A stretch of DNA of 64,000 bases from CAZOOW01 sp964581535. Its GTDB lineage: Bacteria; Patescibacteriota; Saccharimonadia; Saccharimonadales; Saccharimonadaceae. The stretch is taken from contig CAZOOW010000003.1 in the NCBI GenBank assembly GCA_964581535.1, positions 62,001 through 126,000 of the forward strand, in the 5' to 3' direction. The translations under genes and the position numbers were made by a program. Positions within the stretch are counted from its first letter, which is position 1, and the number at the start of each line of letters is the position of its first letter. The notes beneath the pieces are model-generated. The model was not told the origin of the DNA. It worked only from the letters and a program-made list of their open reading frames with translations, and did not search any database. Below, piece after piece: positions 9,552-17,927 of the stretch.

Positions 9552-10982
9552 TTAGGCCATCAGCAAAAACTTTCGAAGTATATAAATTAAACTCACAACA
9601 GTGCCTAATACAAATGAAAGTGTTATTAGGACAAAACTCTGGCCTGTATTTGACAGCGTTTCGATACCTGCGTCATTCGTTGGCAGTGTATATAAAAAGT
9701 CATGACTATTCGTAGCAGCGCCCAAGACGAAGGTCTGGGTTGCTGGATCCGGGGTTTGATAACCCGATATATCAGGAGCGGTAAAAGTAACAGTTTGGCC
9801 TATACGCCAATATACTTTGAGTGCGTCTTCAATAGCCTCCTGTTCTGTTGGCGTTGGACCCCATAGACTCGTTGACGAAAGAGGTGGGTAAGGGATGGCA
9901 ATACCAGAGCTACTAAGGTAATAGTCAGATAGAAGGGTGCCGTCTGTACGCTCACCAACATATGTTACCGCCTGCTTAAGCGCTGTCGAGTCGTTGAGAT
10001 AGTTGAGCGTGACGCTGGCGGGGTTTATAAGATAGCCACCAACGGTGATGTGTCCAGAAACTACAAGATTATTGCCGTCTATTATCGTTCCGATGTCTAG
10101 ATAGTCTTTGTAGTCTTTCGGGTTCATTGCATCTTTAGTATAAACTGCCATCAGCCACGACTCGTCGTTTGCGGCATCAACGATTGCCTTCGTACCGCTC
10201 GATACATCATTGTATGCGTCGCTCTGAACATGGAGGTAGTATCTCAAAGGAACTTCATCAGCCAGTGCTCTTGCCGCCGGTCCCTGAAGACTAAAAATAC
10301 TATAGCCTAATGAAATTGCGCCGTCGCTAGATTCTGGCGTAGTGTCTACTAGTGGGCTAGTCAAACTGTTTGGTAAAACGACACTTTTCAGGTCATTCAT
10401 CATGAAGGCGAATTTTCCAATGGTCTGTATACCTTCGCCCAGCGTTAAGGACGCGATATTATTTCTATAAAAAGCTGCCTCGCCCATACTCACAACAGTG
10501 CCGGGAACGTCAAGCGAAGTTAGCTGGTTACCAGTAAAAGCAGTAATACCTATACTAGTGACGCTAGCTGGGATGCTAAGAGAAGTGAGCTGCTTATCAG
10601 AAAAAGCAGAATCCCCAATATTTACCACCGCTACCCCGCCTATAGCGTCTGGTATATCAACATCTCTAGGACAGCTTAGATCGGCAGTATTGTTGTTTTG
10701 ATTATCATAATAATCGGTAATGGTTCCGCTAGTACTATCAAACGCAAAACATGTTCCGTGTGGGGTTACCGCATGAGCAGTCGATGGCGTAAGGATAATT
10801 GTTTGGTAGGCCAAACTCAAACCAAGGAACGCACCTAGCGAAAATGAAGATACTAAGACTCGTAGAGTAAATCTAGGGGACTTTCTGACCAGGACGAGAA
10901 AGAACGGTAAAACCGCATTGTAGATATTTTCTCCTGTTTTTAACTCTTTTTGTGTTGTGGTAGATTGAGGCGATTTTAACAC
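9552..10982 (-). CDS. Surface protein with BspA-like leucine-rich repeats and C-terminal membrane anchor
   Basis: Predicted cell-surface protein, possibly an adhesin. After a hydrophobic export segment ending near AHA (about residue 70) come BspA-type repeats (SIPASVTSIGITAF, DVPGTVVSMGEAAF, TLGEGIQTIGKFAF; about 120-215). A MucBP-like region with YLNDST and a proline-rich stretch follow, and a C-terminal transmembrane helix (about 447-470) ends in a short basic tail. The start is uncertain: the GTG at 10982 lies upstream of the best promoter -10 box (10973-10978), and the only good Shine-Dalgarno (AGGAG) points to an ATG at 10918 in another frame. A non-standard start or an early frameshift is possible. 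Confidence 0.75.
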   Translation of the reverse strand: MLKSPQSTTTQKELKTGENIYNAVLPFFLVLVRKSPRFTLRVLVSSFSLGAFLGLSLAYQTIILTPSTAHAVTPHGTCFAFDSTSGTITDYYDNQNNNTADLSCPRDVDIPDAIGGVAVVNIGDSAFSDKQLTSLSIPASVTSIGITAFTGNQLTSLDVPGTVVSMGEAAFYRNNIASLTLGEGIQTIGKFAFMMNDLKSVVLPNSLTSPLVDTTPESSDGAISLGYSIFSLQGPAARALADEVPLRYYLHVQSDAYNDVSSGTKAIVDAANDESWLMAVYTKDAMNPKDYKDYLDIGTIIDGNNLVVSGHITVGGYLINPASVTLNYLNDSTALKQAVTYVGERTDGTLLSDYYLSSSGIAIPYPPLSSTSLWGPTPTEQEAIEDALKVYWRIGQTVTFTAPDISGYQTPDPATQTFVLGAATNSHDFLYTLPTNDAGIETLSNTGQSFVLITLSFVLGTVVSLIYILRKFLLMA

Positions 10983-11002
10983 GAGAAAAAACGATGAGTC
11001 AA
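10973..11002 (-). promoter_or_regulatory. Promoter of the LRR surface protein
   Basis: On the minus strand TTGACT (10997-11002), an 18-nt spacer and TAAAAT (10973-10978). The predicted transcript starts near 10966, inside the longest open frame of the LRR gene, so the GTG at 10982 is probably not the start. Confidence 0.5.
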
Positions 11003-11011
11003 CCTTCCCCT

Positions 11012-12370
11012 CTACTCAGTCCTGAGCGCTTCGATAGGGTCGAGTTTTGCGGCCTTGCGAGCCGGAAACCAACCGGCAATCATAGCGATAAACATTAGCG
11101 CTATCACAAGCATAATGATGGGGATCGGTTCAAATACCAATATTCGGTTTTCGCCGATACTCATCAACTTTGATAACCACGGGTTAAGGGCAATGCCGAC
11201 GCCGATCGCTAGCAATGATCCGGCTATACCTCCGAGTAGACCGATCCATGCCGCTTCGAACTGAAAAAGCAACGATACATGACGACCACGCATGCCCAGC
11301 GCTTTCATCAGGCCTATTTCCCTTGTTCTTTCCAGAACGGAAATATACTGCGTATTAATAATGCCGAATACGCTCGCAATAAGCGCAAGCACACCGAACA
11401 CCATGACAATACTCTGAATGACGTTCACGATGGTGAATAACAAGTTTTGTAGATCGTTGGCCGTTCTCGCAACGAGACCTTTTTCTTCAAGGGCACTTTT
11501 GACCGTCGCCGGATCAACCCCGTCGCGAACCCGAATAGATGCGTTAAGGTATTTTTGATATTGGTCAGTATCTTTTGTCAAAAAATCTGACAGCTCTCGT
11601 GCCTTGTCGTAGGCAATAAATAAGCCGTTGCTAGCTGAAAAAGCAGTGCTAGACTTGGCACTGACGGCACGAACGGTTAGCTTAACATCTAAAGTATTAC
11701 CTGTCGTAAGCTCCTTGACGGCATCGAAACCTCCATTTAAATATGCCTCTTGAATTTGCGCATCGGTAGGTTTTTTTGCTGGCTGCTCTAAATGGAGCGT
11801 TACCTTCTTGCCCACGAGGTCTGATGGTTTTTTCAGTCCCAGCTTTTCCAGAAACGACTCCGGAACGACAACATCTTCAGGCCGAAGTTGCTCACGAAGC
11901 GGCGGCAGATCACCAGCTGCAACTTCAGCCCGCACCGTGGGATCATACGCAGTAATATCAGTTGTGAACTTCTTTTCATTTCCTTCGAAAGTTAGATACT
12001 TTGCCCGAACAATATAGGTAACCATCACCGAGTCAACATTTTTCGTTGCACGAATTTTTTCGATATCTCCTGATGTTAGTGCTTCGAACTTTGCACCTGC
12101 AAAGTCGGTCTCGTTCTCACTGTAATCACGTAGGCCGTTCTGCCCTGCATCGCCTCCAAACATTGACTTGTCCTTCGCGACAAAAACTGACTGAGGATCA
12201 ACGTTGCTCTGAATTAACTTGTTGGCATACTGACGTGCACCTGTTCCCGCGGCTAAAGCTGCGGTTAAGGTAAATGCACCGACCGCAATCGCGAGACTGG
12301 TGAGTATTGTTCGACCTTTTGCGTTCCGTAGGCTTCTGCCTGCGCGTCGAAAAATATCAGTTAAGCTCAT
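11012..12370 (-). CDS. ABC transporter permease, MacB/FtsX family
   Basis: Membrane subunit of an exporter-type ABC system working with the adjacent ATPase. The 452 residues have an N-terminal transmembrane helix (about 22-42), a large extracytoplasmic MacB_PCD-like domain (about 45-310) and three C-terminal helices within an FtsX core (about 320-445), including the typical EIGLMKALG and ARKAAKLDPIEALR. These systems act by mechanotransmission or export of peptides and lipoproteins; the substrate here is unknown. Its start overlaps the ATPase stop by 4 nt, indicating translational coupling. Confidence 0.9.
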   Translation of the reverse strand: MSLTDIFRRAGRSLRNAKGRTILTSLAIAVGAFTLTAALAAGTGARQYANKLIQSNVDPQSVFVAKDKSMFGGDAGQNGLRDYSENETDFAGAKFEALTSGDIEKIRATKNVDSVMVTYIVRAKYLTFEGNEKKFTTDITAYDPTVRAEVAAGDLPPLREQLRPEDVVVPESFLEKLGLKKPSDLVGKKVTLHLEQPAKKPTDAQIQEAYLNGGFDAVKELTTGNTLDVKLTVRAVSAKSSTAFSASNGLFIAYDKARELSDFLTKDTDQYQKYLNASIRVRDGVDPATVKSALEEKGLVARTANDLQNLLFTIVNVIQSIVMVFGVLALIASVFGIINTQYISVLERTREIGLMKALGMRGRHVSLLFQFEAAWIGLLGGIAGSLLAIGVGIALNPWLSKLMSIGENRILVFEPIPIIMLVIALMFIAMIAGWFPARKAAKLDPIEALRTE

Positions 12371-13044
12371 TTCGCACCTCGCTTCACAATGCTGCCATCC
12401 TTCAGATTTATCTGCATATCACACTTTTTGGCTAAATCATCATCATGAGTTACGATAACCAATGTGCAGCCGAGTTTTCTGTTATAGGAAAACAGTAACT
12501 CTTCTATTTTAGAACCAGTGGCAGTATCTAAGTTGCCAGTCGGCTCGTCAGCAAGTATTATACTGGGTTCGTTTACAATAGCCCGCGCTATGGCAAGACG
12601 TTGTTTTTGACCGCCAGAAAGATTCTTTGCCTTTTGATCAGCCTTTTCGCTGAGCTCTACCGCCGACAATGCGTCTGCAATCTTTTTTTTACGCCGAGAA
12701 CGACTAATGTGGCCGATTTCGAGAGGAAGGCTCACGTTTTGGCTACATGTCTCATTTCCTTGAACAAAGAATGCTTGAAAAATAAATCCTATCTTGTCTG
12801 CTCTGAAAGCATCAAGCGCCTTGTTTTTGAGTTTCGAAATATCTTGACCGTCAATAATTACTTTTCCGCTCGATGCCCTGTCGAGGCCACTCATCACATG
12901 CATAAGGGTGCTCTTGCCCGAGCCTGATTTACCTACTATTGCAACGCTTGCTCCATCTGGAATGGTAAAGCTAACTGTGTCCAGCGCCTTGAACATTTGC
13001 GACTTCGTGCCATATGTCTTTGACAGTGCTTTTACCTCTATCAC
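12367..13044 (-). CDS. ABC transporter ATP-binding protein (MacB/LolD type)
   Basis: ATPase partner of the downstream permease. The 225 residues show Walker A GKSGSGKST (about 38), the signature LSGGQKQRLAIARAI (about 143), Walker B IILADEPTGNLD and the switch His in VTHDDDLA. The Q-loop region reads FIFQAFFVQGNETCSQNVSLP, a little unlike the usual FQ..NLLP. The GTG start at 13044 has an AGGAG ribosome-binding site 5 nt upstream. A TATACT at 13071-13076 is a candidate -10. It is divergent from the histidine kinase gene. Confidence 0.93.
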   Translation of the reverse strand: MIEVKALSKTYGTKSQMFKALDTVSFTIPDGASVAIVGKSGSGKSTLMHVMSGLDRASSGKVIIDGQDISKLKNKALDAFRADKIGFIFQAFFVQGNETCSQNVSLPLEIGHISRSRRKKKIADALSAVELSEKADQKAKNLSGGQKQRLAIARAIVNEPSIILADEPTGNLDTATGSKIEELLFSYNRKLGCTLVIVTHDDDLAKKCDMQINLKDGSIVKRGAK

Positions 13045-13087
13045 ATTTACTCCTCTCGTTTGCTATCTTTAGTATACTGCCTTTTGC

Positions 13088-13116
13088 TTGCAAAATGCTT
13101 GTGCTATATCTATAAT
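13088..13116 (+). promoter_or_regulatory. Promoter of the histidine kinase gene
   Basis: TTGCAA (13088-13093), a 17-nt spacer and TATAAT (13111-13116). The predicted start near 13123 leaves a leader of about 18 nt before the ATG at 13141. Confidence 0.6.
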
Positions 13117-13140
13117 CATTTCAAACGAGACTAAACAAAC

Positions 13141-15121
13141 ATGCAACTAAAAGCCCATCATCATCTGGCTATCGTGTCGTTGATACTGCTTGGTATTACA
13201 GGCGTATGGACGTGGGGCACAATGGTGTTTGCCTCCGCGTCGACGATTAATGTAACGATCGGCACGGATTCATGTCCAAACATTCCAGGTTTCCAAAATG
13301 GTATCCCGTCCGGCATGGCCGTCGACGTGAGCGGCAATTGCTACACCCCCCCCGCCACCGGCAGTAGATGTATGTTCAAACCTTCCAGGCGATCAGTCGG
13401 TGATTCCGAACGGCTACTACAGAGATAATTCTGGCAACTGTTATGTTCAACCCGCTCCGGCAGTAGATGTATGTCCGAACCTCGACGGCACACAGCCGGT
13501 CGTACCTCTCGGATACACAAATGATTCGAACGGAAACTGTGTCGCTATTCCACCCGATATGTGTCCGAACATTGATGGGCCTCAGACAACAGTTCCAGAA
13601 GGGATGGTACGCGACGATACCGGTGCGTGCCTCACCCCCCTTATGCCAGCTTCACCCCAGCCAACAATAACTCCAGTCGAACCTGAGAAGCCGTGGGTAG
13701 CACCGTCGGAACCACGCACGGCAACGACACTAAAAAATGTGCCGGAAGCATTTCAGCCAATACTGCAGCCACTGGTGGACATGGTTCCAGAAACGGTGAA
13801 GACCGCACTCCGCAGTCTTCCGCCCGTCGTCGCACAAACATTCCCCTACTATATTTTCGGGGTACTAGCCGCCTCAGCACTCATCATGTGGATACAGGCT
13901 GCCCATGAACTATCCGCTGCATCCGCGTTGCTGGCCATCCTTCGGAAAGAAAAGGCTATTGCTGAGGAAAAAGATAACTTCATTGCGCTCGCATCACATT
14001 ATCTCCGCACACCTCTCACTGTCATGACGACTGGGCTTGACACGATAAAAGCATTGAAAGAACTTCCGGACGACATCATACAAACGGTTCGTATACCGAT
14101 ACTCGGCTTAGAAGATCAGATAAGATCGATTCTCGCTGAAATCGAGGACAACGCGACGCTGCATGCTATCGAGTCACCCTTGAAGGCAGAAGACTCTCCA
14201 AGTTTTCTACGCTCTGGATTTTTCTGGTGGCCTGTCATTAGCAGCGTTTTATTAACGTTGCTTGCCAACTTTTTCCTTGGTGTCGTTGGAAACGTCGAAC
14301 TTGGGACAGTCAACATATGGATGCAAGTACTCATCGGTTTTATGGTCATCACCTTCTTCTATATGGCTATCCGCAACAGGTACATACGACAAAAAAATAA
14401 AGCATACCGAGAACAGTTAGTTTTGCATGAGCGAACTATCGATCAGGCACGCAATACCTTTATCGAACGAACTACAGCAGCACTGCAGAACGGCTTAAAT
14501 AATATCGGTGCTTTCCGCGCAAACCTCAATGGCGCCCATTCTGTCCGGTTCTTTGATGATGGCTATCAGCGGTTCGTTGATATTCTAACGAAATTTATGC
14601 TGCTCAGCCAAATTCGCGCTGGCTCCGCTGTAACCGAAGAAACATTCGATCTTCATGATGCGGTCGACGCTGCGATTGCTAGACTCCACGATCAGTCCGA
14701 GCAGCGTAAGATGACTATTGTGAACAAGGTCGACCATACGACCATTACCGAGCGCCGTGCACTATTTGAGTTTGTACTCGGCTCCCTACTTGATAATGCT
14801 ATTAAATTCAGCCATGAAGGTGGCACTATCGCTATATCCAGCGAGCCAAAACAGAAGAAATTAACACTTAAAGTATCCGACTATGGCATCGGTATTCCTG
14901 AAGAAAAGATTCCACAGTTGTTTAAACCGTTTTCGCGCGCTGACTCTGCCCTAGACTTTAACTATGAAGGGCTCGGTTTCAGTTTGTTCCTAGACAAAAT
15001 CATCATGGACCACATGGATGGGGATATTAACGTGACATCAGAAGTAGAAAAAGGATCGACATTCAGTATTAGCACCCCAGCCCACGCAGATAGCAAGACA
15101 ACGAAACCCGCAGCCCTCTAG
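13141..15121 (+). CDS. Membrane histidine kinase with Cys-rich N-terminal repeats, frameshifted at a C8 tract
   Basis: Predicted sensor kinase in two frames: 13141 to the C8 run (13346-13353), then the +1 frame to 15121. Seven Cs would give one protein of about 659 residues. Order: signal or membrane helix; four repeats of about 30 residues of the type CPNxxGxQxxxPxGxxxDxxGNC; a Pro-rich linker; a membrane helix (FPYYIFGVLAASALIMWI); an H-box ASHYLRTPL; two more membrane helices; a second helical segment; then a HATPase domain with N-box LLDNAIKFS, DYGIGIP, LFKPFSR and EGLGFSLFL. Having membrane helices between H-box and ATPase is unusual. No response regulator lies nearby. A downstream ATG at 13400 could start a shorter product. 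Confidence 0.8.
13346..13353 (+). repeat. C8 homopolymer at the kinase frameshift
   Basis: Eight consecutive Cs after TACA. Reading seven Cs joins the signal-peptide frame to the kinase frame as YTPPPPAVDVC, matching the following repeats. Either a contingency tract or an assembly error. Confidence 0.9.
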
Positions 15122-15276
15122 GGCCGTACGCTGATATCACTTAGACTAAAGCCATAATCATCCAGTGCATCCAGCGCAGCTTGCTGATCGCCCTGCTTGT
15201 ATTCATGCGCCACCGCATCCAGAAACTCACCTTCACTCTCAAACATCTGGCCGTCAAATTCGTACACACTTCCCAT
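15118..15276 (-). CDS. Small acidic protein, 52 residues
   Basis: Unrecognised. The frame runs from ATG at 15276 (MGSVYEFDGQMFES) to a TAG that overlaps the kinase stop by 4 nt in convergent orientation. An AGGAGG ribosome-binding site lies 6 nt before the ATG, the strongest in this region, which supports a real gene. The product is acidic, soluble, without Cys or a membrane segment, and appears helical (EFLDAVAHEY, QQAALDALDDYG). Confidence 0.7.
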   Translation of the reverse strand: MGSVYEFDGQMFESEGEFLDAVAHEYKQGDQQAALDALDDYGFSLSDISVRP

Positions 15277-15308
15277 GATGAACCTCCTATGGCTTTTAGT
15301 ATACGCTT

Positions 15309-15806
15309 TTATCGAATGAGTCGGAAACGTCGAGTGATCAACCCATCAAAGAACAAATGGCTGAAATACCCAACCACTGCGGCGCCATAATAGACAAAGC
15401 TAAGCGGTAGCATCTTTTCGCTATAGAGATACGGAATAAGAACGATAGGCAGCGGTATAACAAACATTGCCCATAAACTATGCGTCCAGCCCCGATGTTT
15501 TGAGATTATCGGCAACATAGCGATAACGCCCAGGTATGCTGCCGTTTGAAAGTACCCCCGCCAAATAAGGAGTGCGTCTAGCAGAAAAGCTGACCAGAAG
15601 AACAACATCTGCCCTTTCGACTTCGTATCAACATCGGGAAAAAGTGCAAACAGCATCCCCACGACAAACAGTGCCGTCAACGTCTGCCAATCGTTGAGAA
15701 ACTGCGCATATTCCGCTAGTCTCTCGACCGGCGCAAGCGCCATAATCCCCACATATGCGCCTGTAAATGCGACTCCTCCTGCTAAATGCCCCCTATAGCT
15801 TGCCAT
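15309..15806 (-). CDS. YdjM-like membrane-bound metal-dependent hydrolase (DUF457)
   Basis: Integral membrane protein of 165 residues with about four helices. It keeps the family's polar motifs: HLAGG (7-11), FPDVDTKSKG (about 57), HRGWTHS (about 104) and GYFSHLFFDGL (about 146). The conserved His and Asp residues are the predicted metal site. The physiological substrate of this family is not established. It lies 6 bp downstream of lysS and is probably co-transcribed. Confidence 0.8.
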   Translation of the reverse strand: MASYRGHLAGGVAFTGAYVGIMALAPVERLAEYAQFLNDWQTLTALFVVGMLFALFPDVDTKSKGQMLFFWSAFLLDALLIWRGYFQTAAYLGVIAMLPIISKHRGWTHSLWAMFVIPLPIVLIPYLYSEKMLPLSFVYYGAAVVGYFSHLFFDGLITRRFRLIR

Positions 15807-15812
15807 AACTAT

Positions 15813-17321
15813 CTAAAGCTTTGCTTCCGGGTAGATGTTTTTAGTCGTTTCGTCGATGTCATGTCGGAGCTGTGGAAATGGAACGCCTTCGCGGGCAGTA
15901 ACGCCTTCGAAAACCCAAAAGACTCGTTCGCTATATCCCCAACCACAAGCCGGCGGCATGCCGTACTCGAGCATTTCAACAAAATCGATATCGAGCATCA
16001 TCGCTTCCTCATCTCCAGCATCACGCATATTTTGCTGCTCAATAAAGCGCTGGTATTGGTCTATAGGATCGTTGAGCTCGGAGAATCCATTTCCTAATTC
16101 ACTGCCGGCAATAACCGGCTGAAAACGTTGGACGGTGTTATCGTCATCGGGTGATGTCTTCGAAAGTGGAGAAATAAATTTTGGTGTATTGACCAGCCAA
16201 ACTGGTCCGGCAACATCTTTGCGAATATGTTTCCAAAGCTTATCGATTCCGCGTGCTAGATTTTCAGTTTTTTCTACCTCAAGTTTGTTGTCTTTCAGAG
16301 CTTTTTTGACCTCTTCTAGTGTGCAGGTATAGGGGTTAATACCGTATCGTTTTTCAATAGTTTCAGCATAGTCCCACTCTTCCCATTCTTTTTCTAAATC
16401 GATATCAAACCCGCCTAGCTTGAACTGCAGCGTTCCAAATGTTTGCTTTAACACAAAGCGGTACATCTCTGTCATGAACCTCATTCCATCACGCCAATCG
16501 GCATACGCCCAGTACCATTCCATTGCAACATGCTCTGGCAAGTGCTCATCAGAATAGTTCTCGTTACGAAACCGAGGTCCGATATCATAAACTTTCTCAA
16601 AACCACCGCCAATCAACCGTTTAAGTGGCAATTCATGCGAAATTCGCAGGTAGAAATCATTGTCAAGAGCATCCATGTGCGTGACAAATGGGTTAGCATC
16701 TGCACCTCCGGTCGTGTGCTCAAGTACCGGAATATTAATCTCGTAAAATCCCTTTTCGTCGAGGAACTTTCGCGTTACGCTCCAGAACTTACTCCGACGA
16801 ATAAACCGGGCGCGTACTTCGTCGTTGACATTCATATCAACATAGCGCCGTCGCATTCGCTCTTCTTTATTCGTAAAACCATCCTGTTTTGTCGGCATAG
16901 GCCGGAGCGATTTTGTAAGCAGTCGCATTTGTCTTACATCCACCGATATTTCACCTGTTTTGGTTTTTACGACTGGCCCCGTTGCCTGAATAAAGTCTCC
17001 GGTATCAAGCAGCGGAAGCTGTTCCATACCTAATCGACTCGTTGTAGTGTCCATTGACTCGACTGTATCCTTTTTCAAAAACAGCTGCATCTCACCGCTC
17101 ATGTCTTTGATGACGATAAACGCGAGTTGACCAAATTTACGAATACCAGTAACTCGGCCGACAACAGAAACTGTTTTACCCTCTAGATCCAAAAAGCCAT
17201 CCACGACACTTTGAATATCGTGAGAACGTTTAGAATCGGCGGGATACGGGTTAATCCCAAGCTCTCTCAGTTCATTTAATTTCCGTAGTCGTTCATCGCG
17301 TAGTTCTTTGAGTGTTGCCAT
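15813..17321 (-). CDS. lysS: Lysyl-tRNA synthetase, class II
   Basis: Charges tRNA-Lys. The first 145 residues form the OB-fold anticodon domain (GRVTGIRKFGQLAF). The catalytic core follows, with motif 1 (RRSKFWSVTRKFLDEKGFYEINIP, split over 175-200) and motif 2 (VYDIGPRFRNENYSDEH). The usual motif 3 GxGxGxDR is replaced by GWGYSER, a divergence worth noting though the Arg is kept. The ATG at 17321 (MATLKELR) is preferred to the TTG at 17330. TATACT at 17333-17338 is 11 nt before this ATG, so the leader is very short. Confidence 0.93.
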   Translation of the reverse strand: MATLKELRDERLRKLNELRELGINPYPADSKRSHDIQSVVDGFLDLEGKTVSVVGRVTGIRKFGQLAFIVIKDMSGEMQLFLKKDTVESMDTTTSRLGMEQLPLLDTGDFIQATGPVVKTKTGEISVDVRQMRLLTKSLRPMPTKQDGFTNKEERMRRRYVDMNVNDEVRARFIRRSKFWSVTRKFLDEKGFYEINIPVLEHTTGGADANPFVTHMDALDNDFYLRISHELPLKRLIGGGFEKVYDIGPRFRNENYSDEHLPEHVAMEWYWAYADWRDGMRFMTEMYRFVLKQTFGTLQFKLGGFDIDLEKEWEEWDYAETIEKRYGINPYTCTLEEVKKALKDNKLEVEKTENLARGIDKLWKHIRKDVAGPVWLVNTPKFISPLSKTSPDDDNTVQRFQPVIAGSELGNGFSELNDPIDQYQRFIEQQNMRDAGDEEAMMLDIDFVEMLEYGMPPACGWGYSERVFWVFEGVTAREGVPFPQLRHDIDETTKNIYPEAKL

Positions 17322-17350
17322 AATCAACAACTAGTATATCAGAGGTGAAA

Positions 17351-17383
17351 CTAAAAAGTCCGCTTGGAGAGCGGACTTTTTAG
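17351..17383 (-). terminator. Intrinsic terminator after greA
   Basis: Perfect 14-bp arms (17351-17364 and 17370-17383) around a 5-nt loop, with A and T runs forming the outer stem so it can work in both directions. It follows the greA stop and separates greA from lysS. Confidence 0.85.
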
Positions 17384-17395
17384 TGACAGTGTTGT

Positions 17396-17848
17396 CTAGC
17401 GAACATCTTTGACGTGGTAAGTCGTTTCACCTTTCGGGGTCGTGATAACAACTTTGTCACCTGCCTTTTTACCCATCAGCGCAGCACCGATTGGTGATTC
17501 GTTGCTGATTTTACCAGCCATCGGATCAGCTTCAACAGGACCAACGACCTGATAAGTTACTTTTTTACCATTTTCTAAATCAACAGTTGAACCAACTTTT
17601 ACCGTACTGCTTTTCGTCGGTTTAATAATGTCTGCATTCAAAAGAATATCTTCGACTTCTGCAATACGACTTTCGAGTATCCCCTGTTCTTCACGAGCGG
17701 CATCATATTCAGCATTTTCACTAAGGTCACCGTAGTCACGGGCATTTGCTATTTTCTCAGCTATCTCCGATCGTTTTTCGATAAGCTCTTTCAGCTCATT
17801 TTCTAGTTCAACTTTTCCATCAGTCGTCAGGTGATACGTTTTTTTCAT
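17396..17848 (-). CDS. greA: Transcription elongation factor GreA
   Basis: Rescues backtracked RNA polymerase by stimulating transcript cleavage. At 150 residues it has the N-terminal coiled coil with the acidic tip (ARDYGDLSENAEYDAAREEQ, about 37-56) and the C-terminal FKBP-like domain (SPIGAALMGKKAGDKVVI). A GAAGG ribosome-binding site lies 9 nt before the ATG. Confidence 0.96.
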   Translation of the reverse strand: MKKTYHLTTDGKVELENELKELIEKRSEIAEKIANARDYGDLSENAEYDAAREEQGILESRIAEVEDILLNADIIKPTKSSTVKVGSTVDLENGKKVTYQVVGPVEADPMAGKISNESPIGAALMGKKAGDKVVITTPKGETTYHVKDVR

Positions 17849-17887
17849 AAAATTCTTCCTTCGTTCTCAATCAGGTCATTTATTAAA

Positions 17888-17905
17888 GCACACTCTATGG
17901 TGTGC
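17888..17905 (-). terminator. Intrinsic terminator after proS
   Basis: GCACAC and GTGTGC arms around 6 nt, followed on the minus strand by TTTAATAAA. It is placed just downstream of the proS stop. Confidence 0.65.
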
Positions 17906-17927
17906 GTTTTTCATATATCCGAGAACC

